A DNA stretch of 64,000 bases from Arthrobacter sp. EpRS71 (GTDB taxonomy: Bacteria; Actinomycetota; Actinomycetes; Actinomycetales; Micrococcaceae). The notes beneath the pieces are model-generated. The model searched no databases, had not been told where the DNA came from, and was given only the letters and a program-made list of their open reading frames with translations. Where the stretch lies: positions 1,538,361 to 1,602,360 of the forward strand of contig NZ_LNUV01000006.1 in the NCBI RefSeq assembly GCF_001512285.1, in the 5' to 3' direction. Both the position numbers and the translations under genes were made by a program. This document shows positions 16,503 through 26,755 of the stretch, one piece after another. The stretch's first letter is position 1. Each line of letters starts with the position of its first letter.

Positions 16503-17657
16503 TCACACGTGCACATCCGCCCTGAGGACACGGGAGTCCCTGGCCCACACCGTGTACAGGTCCGCGAGTATTCCTGCATTGGCGGACTCGAGCTCGGCCG
16601 CGGTGATTTCCGCATCATTCTGACGCCCAAAGAGCACCACCTCATCTCCGGGGTTCACATCGTTGATCCCGGAAACGTTGACGACCATGGAATTCATGGA
16701 AATGGCATCCACCACCGGAGCCCGCTGCCCCCGGACCAGGACAGTTCCGCCCCTGCCCAAGGCCCGCCGGTACCCGTCGCCGTAACCCACGGTCACGGTG
16801 GCCAGCCTGGAGTCCACCGCCAGCGTATGGGTGTGGCCGTAACCCACCTTGGTCCCGGCCGGATACCGGTTAATGGATCCAATCCGGGCCTTGAACGCCA
16901 GGCACCGCTCGAATCCGGTGTGCTTCGGGTCCGAGTCGCCATAGAGCACAGCACCCGCGCGCACCATGTCCAGCCACGAGTCCTGGATGTTGAGCGCTGC
17001 GAAAGAGTTTGCGGCGTGCAGCAACACCTTCCTGCGGTCCACGTTGGCCGCGCGGAGAATTGCGGTCGCCTCTGACCTGAACTGCCGGAGCCCACTGTGG
17101 ATATGCTCCGGGTCATCCAGGGGGAAATGAGTCATGATGCCGGCGAGTTCCAAACCCGGATGGCCCACGATTCCTGCCGCGCAGGCCCGGCCCAAGGACG
17201 ACGAGACATCCAGGCTGTGCCGGCTGATTCCGGACGAGTTGATATCCAGGTGGACGCGCAGCCTTCGCCCCGCCCCCGAGGCTATCCGACTCATTTCCCA
17301 GGCGCTCTGCGGATCGGCGACCAGCTCCTCGATCATATGGGGGAGGCCTGCGTGCACCTCCTGCGGTGCCGCTGCCCGGACCCGCAGGAGCCGGCCCGCG
17401 AATCCGTGCTTGCGGGCCATGCCGGCCTCAGCGTTGGTTCCAACCCCTATATAGGGAACACCGGCAGCCACCAGGGACGGCAGCAGCATGTCCGCTCCAT
17501 GCCCGTATGCATCTGATTTGATCACCGCACACAACATGGACTGGCCGTCCAGCATGCCCTGCACAGCCTGCACGTTCCTGCCGAACGCGGAACCATCGAT
17601 TTCCAGCCAGCTGGGAAGGCCGGCCGTGACCGCAGGCCTGGTGTCACTCATGGTCAT
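16503..17657 (-). CDS. Alanine racemase (PLP-dependent), in an amino-acid catabolic context
   Basis: The 384-residue protein has an N-terminal TIM barrel with the cofactor lysine in AVIKSDAYGHGAD (near residue 47). The C-terminal domain holds the catalytic tyrosine in KVGYGHTHTL, and RVRAAAPQEV lies between. It interconverts L- and D-amino acids. The family can be broad in substrate. I chose the ATG at 17657, since GAGGAACC lies about seven bases before it. It sits between a permease and an IclR rather than in a cell-wall operon, so a catabolic racemase is plausible. A second, cell-wall alr elsewhere is expected but not visible. Confidence 0.88.
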   Translation of the reverse strand: MTMSDTRPAVTAGLPSWLEIDGSAFGRNVQAVQGMLDGQSMLCAVIKSDAYGHGADMLLPSLVAAGVPYIGVGTNAEAGMARKHGFAGRLLRVRAAAPQEVHAGLPHMIEELVADPQSAWEMSRIASGAGRRLRVHLDINSSGISRHSLDVSSSLGRACAAGIVGHPGLELAGIMTHFPLDDPEHIHSGLRQFRSEATAILRAANVDRRKVLLHAANSFAALNIQDSWLDMVRAGAVLYGDSDPKHTGFERCLAFKARIGSINRYPAGTKVGYGHTHTLAVDSRLATVTVGYGDGYRRALGRGGTVLVRGQRAPVVDAISMNSMVVNVSGINDVNPGDEVVLFGRQNDAEITAAELESANAGILADLYTVWARDSRVLRADVHV

Positions 17658-17677
17658 TCCGGTTCCTCGGATAAGGC

Positions 17678-17708
17678 AACACGGCCGGGCATGGTGCCCG
17701 GCCGTGTT
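17678..17708 (-). terminator. Hairpin between the permease and alanine racemase genes
   Basis: AACACGGCCGGGC and GCCCGGCCGTGTT form a 13-base perfect stem with a five-base loop. No T run follows. It may reduce read-through from the permease or stabilise its 3' end, giving uneven expression in the operon. Confidence 0.6.
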
Positions 17709-17741
17709 GCTCATTGGTTTACGTCAGCTCAATGGTTTACG

Positions 17742-19184
17742 TCAGCGTGAACGCTTCGCTTTGGCTTTCGCCCCGTAACGGAAGTGGAAGAAGAGGTAGC
17801 ATGCCGCCACGAAGGGAATACCAAAGTACAGGGCAGCAACCTGGGTTGGGTCAAAGGCAATGCCTACCAGGGACACCAGGCACAGGGCGAAGGCGAGGAT
17901 CGGCACCACAGGGAAGAACGGAGCTTTGTAGCTGAGATCGGACAGCCGGCCACCGTTGCGGATGAACGCCCTGCGGTGGAAGAAGTGGGAGGCCGTAATG
18001 GACATCCAGACACCCACCACAGCGAAACCGGCGATGGAAACCAGGGCAAGGTAGACGGTCTCAGGGGCCGCAACACTGCTGACCAAGGAGGCCAATCCGC
18101 CCACCATGCTCACGGACAGCGCCACCAAGGGAATGCCCCGGCGGGTCAGGCGCTTGAGGGCCCTGGGGCCTTGGCCTTCATCAGCCAGTGAATAGAGCAT
18201 GCGTGCGCAGGAGAACAGCCCACTGTTGCCGGCGGAAAGCAGGGCCGTGATGATCACGAAGTTCATGATGTCCGCCGCGAAGGGGATACCCACTGAGGAG
18301 AAAACGGTGACGAAAGGGCTCTCGTCCAGCCCTACTTGGTCATAAGGAACCGTGGCCGCAATGACGGCAATGGCGCCCACAAAGAAGATCAGGAGCCGGA
18401 TCACAGTACTGCGCATGGCCTTGGGAATGTTCTTGGCAGGGTCCTTGGTCTCGCCGGCGGCAACGCCGATCAGTTCTGACCCGGAGAAGGCATAGAACAC
18501 TGCGAGGGCCGTGACGAGTACTCCTGTGAAGCCATTGGGGAAGAGTCCTCCGGAGGTGTTGAAGTTCTCCAGGAGGAACGGGTGGTTGGTGGACCCGGAC
18601 AGCGGATGGAAGCCCAGCAATGCGGCACCGCCAAACACGATCAGCGCGATGATGGCACCCACCTTCACGATGGAGAACCAGAACTCGGATTCGCCGAAGA
18701 ACTTGGAAGAGAAGGCGTTCAAGCCAAAAAGAACCGCGGCGAAGATCAGGCACCAAACCCAGACCTCGACGTCGGGGAACCAGCGCTGCATGAGGAGCCC
18801 CGATGCCGTGAACTCGGACCCGATGGCCACGGCCCAGCAGAGCCAGTAGAGCCAGGCGGTGGCGAAACCGGTGGCAGGGCCGATGGATCGGGACGCGTAG
18901 ATGTGGAATGCCCCTGACACGGGGTAGGCGATTGCCAGCTCCCCCAAGCAGGCCATCACGAGATACACCACGAAGGCGCCAATCAGGTAGGCGATCACGG
19001 CACCCAGGGGACCGGCCTGGGAAATGGTGTATCCGGAACTCAGGAACAGGCCGGATCCGATCACACCACCCATGGCGATCATGATGAGGTGGCGTGGGCC
19101 CATTGAGCGGCGTAGCCCGGCCTCAGCTTCGGTAGCCGTGGCCGTGGGTGGATTGTCCAGTTGCAAAGGTGTTGAAGATTCCAT
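17742..19184 (-). CDS. Amino-acid permease (APC superfamily)
   Basis: The 480-residue protein has 12 predicted membrane segments. The first carries IAMGGVIGSGLFLSSGYTI, and the loops CLGELAIAYPVSGAFHIYAS and GEFxxWF-type ESEFWFSIVKVGA are typical of the family. It resembles the LysP/CycA/S-methylmethionine group, but the ligand is unknown. I chose the ATG at 19184, with GGAG seven bases upstream, over an in-frame ATG at 19232. It is the first gene of the minus-strand operon and diverges from the homoserine dehydrogenase gene, which fits uptake of the pathway substrate. Confidence 0.88.
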   Translation of the reverse strand: MESSTPLQLDNPPTATATEAEAGLRRSMGPRHLIMIAMGGVIGSGLFLSSGYTISQAGPLGAVIAYLIGAFVVYLVMACLGELAIAYPVSGAFHIYASRSIGPATGFATAWLYWLCWAVAIGSEFTASGLLMQRWFPDVEVWVWCLIFAAVLFGLNAFSSKFFGESEFWFSIVKVGAIIALIVFGGAALLGFHPLSGSTNHPFLLENFNTSGGLFPNGFTGVLVTALAVFYAFSGSELIGVAAGETKDPAKNIPKAMRSTVIRLLIFFVGAIAVIAATVPYDQVGLDESPFVTVFSSVGIPFAADIMNFVIITALLSAGNSGLFSCARMLYSLADEGQGPRALKRLTRRGIPLVALSVSMVGGLASLVSSVAAPETVYLALVSIAGFAVVGVWMSITASHFFHRRAFIRNGGRLSDLSYKAPFFPVVPILAFALCLVSLVGIAFDPTQVAALYFGIPFVAACYLFFHFRYGAKAKAKRSR

Positions 19185-19306
19185 GTGGTGTCTCCGGTAA
19201 GTGGCAGATGCGAAGGTTACGCCTTGGGACATCCGGGGGTGAGGGTGCCGGGAATGGCGTCTGTAGTGACGAAGGTAACACAGAAAGAGGTTCAGTAGTC
19301 ATTAAA

Positions 19307-19336
19307 TGCATTTGTTAATGCACATGATGCACGCAT
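19307..19336. promoter_or_regulatory. Two palindromes in the divergent permease/homoserine dehydrogenase promoter
   Basis: TGCATT and AATGCA are perfect arms around TGTT at 19307-19322. A second short palindrome, ATGCACGCAT, lies at 19327-19336. They sit 123 bases from the permease start and 134 from the dehydrogenase start. Candidate binders are the adjacent IclR at 15703 or the Lrp/AsnC at 23357. Confidence 0.5.
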
Positions 19337-19469
19337 TGCCTAAATCGGGTCTGGACATAACGGCAGCCAAATGGTCGATCTGCCCACGGAATAGGGCAAA
19401 ACAACATGGTGGGACGGACAGGGAGCTGCCCCAAGATTGAACCATCCACCCCACCCATGAAGGAGAACC

Positions 19470-20516
19470 ATGAAGACCTATGACCTCGCATTGATCGGTT
19501 TCGGCGGCGTCAACCGCACCCTGGCCGAACTTATCGCCACCCGAGGCAAGGAACTTTCCAGCGAATTGGGCTTTGGCCTCCGCGTTGTAGCCATCACCGA
19601 TCTTCGCCTGGGCTCGTTGGTGAAGGCCGACGGAATCGATCTTCCGCTGGTGCTTGGACTGGGGCAGGGCGAGACCTTTGCTGACCATGGCGGTTCGGAG
19701 GACACCAACAATGAGTCAGTAATCCGCACCTGCACGGCTGACATCGTGTGTGAAGCAACGTTCACCAACCCTGAAGACGGGGAGCCGGCTGTATCCCACG
19801 TCCGCTGGGCGCTGGAGTCAGGCAAGAGCGTATGCACCACCAACAAGGGCCCGGTGGCCCTGCAAGGGCCTGAGCTGTCGGCATTGGCCGAAATGAATGG
19901 CGTGCACTTCGAATTCGAAGGCGCCGTGATGAGCGGAACCCCTGTGATCCGACTCGCCAGGAAGATGTTCGCCGGACTCAGGATCAGCGGTTTCGAGGGC
20001 ATCCTCAACGGAACCAGCAACTACGTGCTGGGCCGTATGGAAGCCGGAATGGATCTGGGTGATGCCATTAAGGAAGCACAGGATCTGGGATACGCAGAGG
20101 CCAACCCGGCCGCCGACATTGAGGGCTACGACGTTCGCCTCAAGGTCCTGGTTCTCGCCAACCAGCTTCTGGGGGCGGGCATCTCCCTGCAGGACGTCAG
20201 CTGCGAAGGCATCTCCTCCGTCACCCGCGGGGCTATTGAGGATGCCGCCCGCCAAGGGCTGCGCTGGAAGCTGGTGGGCTCCGCGCGCATCCCGCCCGGC
20301 GGCTCCGTCATCGCAAGCGTCAAACCGATGGCCCTGCCCTTGGACCATGGCCTGGCAGGAATATCCGGGGCCACCAATGCAGTCTGCTTCACCACGGACC
20401 TCTTGGGACCGGTAACCGTGTCCGGCCCGGGTGCCGGACGCGTGGAGACCGCCTACGCACTTCTTTCGGACATCATTGAAATGCACGCTGCATCAAAGGT
20501 GGCCTCCCATGCTTAA
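19470..20516 (+). CDS. Homoserine dehydrogenase, short form
   Basis: The 348-residue protein has an N-terminal NAD(P)-binding fold (LALIGFGGVNRTL) and the motif CTTNKGPVAL. The catalytic domain holds LNGTSNYVL, then GYAEANPAADIEGYDVRLK with the conserved acids and lysine. It ends with GATNAVCFTTDLLG-type sequence. It lacks the C-terminal ACT domain used for threonine feedback in many biosynthetic forms. It converts between homoserine and aspartate semialdehyde. Its operon partners point to the oxidising, catabolic direction. It overlaps the next gene by eight bases. Confidence 0.9.
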   Translation: MKTYDLALIGFGGVNRTLAELIATRGKELSSELGFGLRVVAITDLRLGSLVKADGIDLPLVLGLGQGETFADHGGSEDTNNESVIRTCTADIVCEATFTNPEDGEPAVSHVRWALESGKSVCTTNKGPVALQGPELSALAEMNGVHFEFEGAVMSGTPVIRLARKMFAGLRISGFEGILNGTSNYVLGRMEAGMDLGDAIKEAQDLGYAEANPAADIEGYDVRLKVLVLANQLLGAGISLQDVSCEGISSVTRGAIEDAARQGLRWKLVGSARIPPGGSVIASVKPMALPLDHGLAGISGATNAVCFTTDLLGPVTVSGPGAGRVETAYALLSDIIEMHAASKVASHA

Positions 20517-21924
20517 GGCATCAGGTACCGCAACGGAATCTCAGGCCCTTCCGGCCTTCCAGAATGTCACCAGCCCCTACGACCACCGCGTGGTGGGTGC
20601 TGTCCCCCTGACCGACGACGCGAATGTTGACGCCGTCCTGGAAGCCGCCCGTGCGGGAGCCCGGGTGGCTGCGGACCTTTCCCGGCATGCCCGGGCGGAG
20701 ATTCTGGACAAAGCCGCCGCGTTGATGGAAGAACGGCGGGACACTTTTGCCGGGACAATCGTTGCCGAAGCCGGCAAGACCATCCGCCAGGCACGCAAGG
20801 AGGTCCTGCGCGCTGTCAACACCCTTCGGCTGTCCGCGGCCGAAGCACGTCGCAGCGCCGGTGAGGTCATCCCGTTCGATGCCTACCAGGGCTCTGAAAA
20901 CCGGACAGGATGGTTCACCCGGGAGCCCCTGGGCATGATCCTGGCGATCACGCCCTTCAACGATCCCCTCAACCTCGTGGCCCACAAGATCGGACCCGCC
21001 ATTGCGGGCGGAAACGCCGTCATCCTCAAACCCTCCGCCCTGACTCCCTTGTCAGCCCAGCTGCTCACTGAAGTCTTGGTAGAAGCCGGTTTGCCCCACA
21101 ACGTACTCACCGTGGTCCACGGCGGCCGTGGGGTCGCAGGGCACATCATTGCTGCACGGGATGTCCGGATGGTGTCCTTCACTGGCGGCTTTTCCACCGG
21201 CGAAAGTATCGCGAAGACGGCGGGCCTCAAGAGGCTCTCCATGGATCTGGGCGGAAACGCGCCCGTGATCATCATGGGAGACGCCGATCTTCAGGAAGCA
21301 GCATCGTCCTGCGTATCCGGAGCGTTCTGGGCGGCCGGCCAGAACTGCGTCGGCGTTCAAAGAATCCTGGTGGACAAGGCAGTTTACGCTCGGTTCAAGG
21401 AACTGTTCCTCGCTGGAACCAGCGCGTTGGTAGCCGGCGACCCCTCGGAGGAAACAACTGACGTGGGTCCCATGATCAGCGTCTCCGCCCTGCAAGAAGT
21501 GCGCACCAAGATCGATCTCGCGGTGAACGCAGGAGCCGTGCTTCTCGCCGGGAACCAGGTCCAGGGAAACGTCCTGCACCCAACAGTCCTGGAAGACGTC
21601 CCGGAAGACAGCCGATTGTGGGCAGAGGAAGTGTTTGGCCCCGTGGTGATGCTGCGTCCGGTGGACGGCCTCGATGAAGCCATAGACGTTGCCAACTCGA
21701 TTGACTTCAGTCTCCACGCCGGGATCTTCACAGCCTCGCTGGGCCAGGCCATGGAAGCAGCCCGCAGAATCCAGGCCGGCGGGGTCATGATCAATGACTC
21801 CTCCGACTACCGGTTCGACGGCATGCCCTTCGGAGGTTCCAAGTACGGAAGCATGGGGCGTGAGGGAGTCCGCTTCGCTTACGAAGAAATGACCCAGCCC
21901 AAAGTCGTCTGCATCAACAACTGA
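20509..21924 (+). CDS. NAD(P)-dependent aldehyde dehydrogenase, candidate aspartate-semialdehyde oxidase
   Basis: The 471-residue protein has the ALDH fold. The cofactor region is PFNDPLNLVAHKIGPAIAGG and VILKPSALTP. The catalytic cysteine is C280 in GQNCVGVQ. The general-base position, normally Glu in ELGG, is Asp246 in MDLGGNAPVII. The 34-residue spacing matches the usual Glu-Cys spacing. It starts inside the upstream gene and shares its operon with homoserine dehydrogenase and aspartase. Oxidation of aspartate semialdehyde to aspartate, with no phosphate step, would fit that order. The substrate is inferred. Confidence 0.87.
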   Translation: MLKASGTATESQALPAFQNVTSPYDHRVVGAVPLTDDANVDAVLEAARAGARVAADLSRHARAEILDKAAALMEERRDTFAGTIVAEAGKTIRQARKEVLRAVNTLRLSAAEARRSAGEVIPFDAYQGSENRTGWFTREPLGMILAITPFNDPLNLVAHKIGPAIAGGNAVILKPSALTPLSAQLLTEVLVEAGLPHNVLTVVHGGRGVAGHIIAARDVRMVSFTGGFSTGESIAKTAGLKRLSMDLGGNAPVIIMGDADLQEAASSCVSGAFWAAGQNCVGVQRILVDKAVYARFKELFLAGTSALVAGDPSEETTDVGPMISVSALQEVRTKIDLAVNAGAVLLAGNQVQGNVLHPTVLEDVPEDSRLWAEEVFGPVVMLRPVDGLDEAIDVANSIDFSLHAGIFTASLGQAMEAARRIQAGGVMINDSSDYRFDGMPFGGSKYGSMGREGVRFAYEEMTQPKVVCINN

Positions 21925-21935
21925 GGACATGGATC

Positions 21936-23315
<1,380 letters not shown>

Positions 23316-23356
23316 CGGACGCCTTCAACACCCAAGCGCCGGCCAGGTTCCCGGGG

Positions 23357-23800
23357 TCAGGCCCTGCGGATCACGTTGGACAGCGTCACTGCTGTCACCG
23401 TGTCCGAGACCCCGGGAAGGGCTGAAATCTGTTCCCAAATCTCCCGGATCCTCCCATGCGAACGCGCTTCAACCCGGACAATCAGATCGAAATCGCCGCT
23501 GAGCACATCGCACAGGACCACTTCCGGGATGGCGCGGAGTTCGCTCAGGACGTCGGCGCCCCGCATCCGGTCTTTCCTGTAAACCATGAGGAAAGCGGAC
23601 ACCAAATCCTGGGTATCGAGGCCTGCCACCACGGTGTACCCCTGGATGTAGCCCTGCCTCTCCATCCGCTCGATCCGCTGGCGCACCGCATTGCGGGAAA
23701 GAAGGACCTTGCCCGCCAGTTCGGCATGCGGAATGCGGGCGTTTTTGGTCAGCTCCGACAGGATCCTTTGGTCTATGGCGTCGAGGCCCGCTCGCTCCAT
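23357..23800 (-). CDS. Lrp/AsnC-family transcriptional regulator
   Basis: The 147-residue protein has the AsnC HTH (LDAIDQRILSELTKNARIPHAELAGKVLLSRNAVRQRIERM). A RAM/ligand domain follows from about residue 62, ending in GVSDTVTAVTLS. Family members sense amino acids and bend DNA as octamers. Its gene converges on the aspartase operon, so it is a natural candidate to control that operon through the palindromes near 19307. Confidence 0.93.
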   Translation of the reverse strand: MERAGLDAIDQRILSELTKNARIPHAELAGKVLLSRNAVRQRIERMERQGYIQGYTVVAGLDTQDLVSAFLMVYRKDRMRGADVLSELRAIPEVVLCDVLSGDFDLIVRVEARSHGRIREIWEQISALPGVSDTVTAVTLSNVIRRA

Positions 23801-23896
23801 GCGTCCCCTTCCAAAGGATCGTTATGGCCGGTCGGCCCAGAAGGAAATGATACTGGGCGCCGGGACCCCGCCGGCCAGGTGCCGACAGGGTTCCGG

Positions 23897-24589
23897 TCAG
23901 TAATCCGGGTTGCTGGGCACCACCAGCCCGGTTTCGTAGGCATAGACCACTACCTGCACCCTGTCCCTCAGTTGGAGCTTGCTCAGGATCCGCCGCACGT
24001 GCGTCTTCACCGTGGCCTCCGAAAGGAAGAACTTGTGGGCGATCTCAGCGTTGGAAAGGCCCTCCGCAATGGTGGTGAGTATTTCGGTTTCACGCGGTGT
24101 GAGTTCGTCCAGGAGCGGGTCGCGGTGCGGAGCAGGCGAATTCCCCGGGACCACGCCGCCGCGGACATACGTTTCCAGCAGGCGTTGAGTGACCCGCGGC
24201 GCCACCACCGCATCGCCGCTGGCCACCAGGCGCACCGCCTGAACCAGTTCAGATGGTGCAACGTCCTTGAGCAGGAACGCAGATGCCCCGGCTTGCAAGC
24301 CGCTGAAGGCGTACTCATCAAGATCGAAGGTAGTGAGGATGATGACCCGCGCATCGGATCCTGAATCCGAGATGCGTCGCGTTGCCTCAATGCCGTCCAT
24401 GCCTGGCATGCGCACGTCCATCAGGACAACGTCCGGCTGCAGGGCTTCTACTTGGCGGACGGCATCAATCCCGTCCGAAGCCTCGCCCACCACGTGAAAG
24501 TCCTCTTCGCCTTCCAGAATGAGCCTGAAGCCCATGCGCAGCAGCGGCTGATCGTCCACCAGCAGCACATTGATGATGTTTTCGGTCAT
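23897..24589 (-). CDS. NarL/FixJ-type response regulator
   Basis: The 230-residue protein has a receiver domain starting NVLLVDDQPLLRMGF, with the phosphoacceptor Asp in VVLMDVRMPGMDGI. A LuxR-type HTH follows (LTPRETEILTTIAEGLSNAEIA, then EATVKTHVRRILSKL). It is fed by the kinase gene upstream, which it overlaps by four bases. The pair lies next to an ABC transporter in the same direction, so the transporter is a likely target. Confidence 0.95.
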   Translation of the reverse strand: MTENIINVLLVDDQPLLRMGFRLILEGEEDFHVVGEASDGIDAVRQVEALQPDVVLMDVRMPGMDGIEATRRISDSGSDARVIILTTFDLDEYAFSGLQAGASAFLLKDVAPSELVQAVRLVASGDAVVAPRVTQRLLETYVRGGVVPGNSPAPHRDPLLDELTPRETEILTTIAEGLSNAEIAHKFFLSEATVKTHVRRILSKLQLRDRVQVVVYAYETGLVVPSNPDY

Positions 24590-25875
24590 GATTCCCCCTT
24601 GTCGCCGTTCCAGCGGAGCTCGGCGTGAACCGCCCAGCCTCCCCTTTTTCCCGGACCGGCAGTAACGATTCCAGCATAGATTCCGGCACGTTCATTCATT
24701 CCAGCAATGCCTTGCCCGGTCCCCAGGCTGCCCGCAAATTCGCTGCCGCCCTCGCGGGTTCCACGGCCGTCGTCGAGCACGTCAATGGTGACCAAATCGC
24801 CGTCGCGAGCCACGTGAACGTCAACACGGCTGAGCGAACGCCCATACCTCAATACATTGGTGAGGGACTCCTGCACAATCCTGTAAACGGTGAGTTCAAA
24901 GGCCGGATCGGCCGGGAGGCCGGGGCCCGTATGGGCGTAGTGCAGCGGCAATCCAGCAGTCCGGAAACCGTCCAGGAGTTTTGCCAGGTTCTGCCCGGAT
25001 TCAAGGGGCGTCAGCGGTGCCGGCCGCCCGGAATCGTCCCGGAGAACGCCGAGTACACGGCGCATATCCGCCAGTGCGGCCCTTCCCGTGCGCGACAGTT
25101 CGCCGAGGACGTCGCCAGCCCGTTGCGGGTCCTTTTTGACCACCACCGCGGCACCGTCCGAGAGACTGATCATCACTGTCAGCGAGTGCGCAACGACGTC
25201 GTGCATTTCGCGGGCGATCCTGTTGCGTTCAGTGACCTTGCCAAGCTGCGTTGTCCGCGCAGCCCATGCCGCGATTTCCGCTTCATGCTCCCGGCGCTGG
25301 CGCACCGAGATGCCGATGCCCGTTGCCAGAAGGTTGGAGAGCAGGATGGTTACAGCAGTGGTGATGTTGTTGATGAGGTGGAAGTTCTCCGGGACATCCT
25401 GCAAGTTATCCATCTGGCTGGGACTCGTCCACATGAACAAGTACAAAAGGCTCAACGGCAGGCTGGCTGCAGCGAACACCACCAGCGTGAGTGCGCGCCT
25501 CCGGAGCGCTGCCACCGCGTACAGGGCGAACCACAGGCCCGCGGAAACGTTCGAGCCCCAAGGGTTCAGGATGGTGGCCGCTATTTCAAAAAGTGCGACG
25601 GCGAGAACCACTTGCAGCGGGAATCGGCGCCTAAAGAACAACGCCGTGGCAATCAACAGCAGTATGGCCACCACGAGCCATTTGCCGTCGACGGCCGACG
25701 CAATAATGGTGGGCAGCGCCAACAGAACGTAGCAGAGGATCACCACAGCATCCATGGCGCGAGGACGCTCATAGAAGTAGCGCCGGATCCGGCCCCTGCG
25801 GCGCTGGGCAATTTCAGCAAAGGACGCATCGGCCGTGGTGGCCGATGCGTCCTTCATCTGTGGAGCTTCAGTCAT
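24586..25875 (-). CDS. Sensor histidine kinase, HisKA_3 type
   Basis: The 429-residue protein has five or six N-terminal hydrophobic segments (about residues 40-180) forming the sensor. The dimerisation/phosphoacceptor motif EMHDVVAHSLTVM follows near residue 223. The ATPase domain has the late G-box GTGQGIAGMNERAGIY. It phosphorylates the adjacent regulator. The stimulus is unknown, but the adjacent exporter suggests membrane or antibiotic stress. The gene begins 26 bases after the permease gene. Confidence 0.93.
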   Translation of the reverse strand: MTEAPQMKDASATTADASFAEIAQRRRGRIRRYFYERPRAMDAVVILCYVLLALPTIIASAVDGKWLVVAILLLIATALFFRRRFPLQVVLAVALFEIAATILNPWGSNVSAGLWFALYAVAALRRRALTLVVFAAASLPLSLLYLFMWTSPSQMDNLQDVPENFHLINNITTAVTILLSNLLATGIGISVRQRREHEAEIAAWAARTTQLGKVTERNRIAREMHDVVAHSLTVMISLSDGAAVVVKKDPQRAGDVLGELSRTGRAALADMRRVLGVLRDDSGRPAPLTPLESGQNLAKLLDGFRTAGLPLHYAHTGPGLPADPAFELTVYRIVQESLTNVLRYGRSLSRVDVHVARDGDLVTIDVLDDGRGTREGGSEFAGSLGTGQGIAGMNERAGIYAGIVTAGPGKRGGWAVHAELRWNGDKGES

Positions 25876-25901
25876 GAAATGAGCCTAGACGGCAACCCGT
25901 C

Positions 25902-26753
25902 CTAGACGTCCCGCTTCTTGAGCAGAATCATGGCGAGGGCAACAGGGACAACCACCCAGGCTCCCAGGACCAGGCCTGCCTGCCACGCTTCCAAAGTCTC
26001 CGGGACGTGCTCGACGGCGGTCAGCGGGCTGATGGTGTTACCGGGAAGGTACTTGCTGGCTTCCTTGAAGAAGTCGCCCGGAATGAGCTGGAAAGCAATC
26101 GGTGCCACGAAGAACAGCCCAACGAGGCTCATGATTCCACCCGCTGAATTGCGAACAATGGTTCCCAGGGCCATACCGATGGCGGCCACGGCTGCTACAT
26201 AGATGCTGTTGACCAGTAGCAGCTTGACTGATTGGGAGCTGCCTAGATCCAGTTTGAGGTCATAGTTGCCAAGGATGGGCAATGCAACCAAACCTGCGAT
26301 GTAAGTAGACAAAGCAGTGAGGACGAATGCGCTGACCATAACCACAATGAGCTTGGCCAGGAACGGGATCACTCGCTTGGGAACAGCAGCAAAAGTGGAA
26401 CGTGCCATGCCCGTAGTGAACTCCGAGCTCATCAGGAGGACGCCCAAGGAGCCGAGGATGAGCTGGGCAAAGACAATGCCTGAGGTTGGAATGGAGACCG
26501 CAAGGTCACCACCCTGGGCTGCCACGGCGGCCGCGGCTTCAGGATCGGAGGCAACCTGCTCGGCGAATGACCCTGTGCCCCACGCCCCGAGGGCCGCAAA
26601 GCCCACCATCACAAGAGCGGTGCAGGCCAGGAGGATCACGGTGGACATCAGCGTGCGGAACTTGATGAATTCAGAGTTAAGTACGCGGTGGAATGCCGGT
26701 CCGGGACCGACGGAGTTACGGGTGGACTTACGGTCCACAGTGGTGGTGCTCAT
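25902..26753 (-). CDS. ABC-2 type transporter permease
   Basis: The 283-residue protein has six predicted membrane segments. The first hydrophobic block is near residues 38-60, and the last is near 260-278. Motifs such as SGIVFAQLILGSLGVLLMSSEFTTGMARST are typical of ABC-2 permeases of the ABC-transporter/NatB kind. It follows the ATPase gene by two bases, so the two form one exporter. The substrate is not visible. Confidence 0.87.
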   Translation of the reverse strand: MSTTTVDRKSTRNSVGPGPAFHRVLNSEFIKFRTLMSTVILLACTALVMVGFAALGAWGTGSFAEQVASDPEAAAAVAAQGGDLAVSIPTSGIVFAQLILGSLGVLLMSSEFTTGMARSTFAAVPKRVIPFLAKLIVVMVSAFVLTALSTYIAGLVALPILGNYDLKLDLGSSQSVKLLLVNSIYVAAVAAIGMALGTIVRNSAGGIMSLVGLFFVAPIAFQLIPGDFFKEASKYLPGNTISPLTAVEHVPETLEAWQAGLVLGAWVVVPVALAMILLKKRDV

Positions 26754-26755
26754 GT

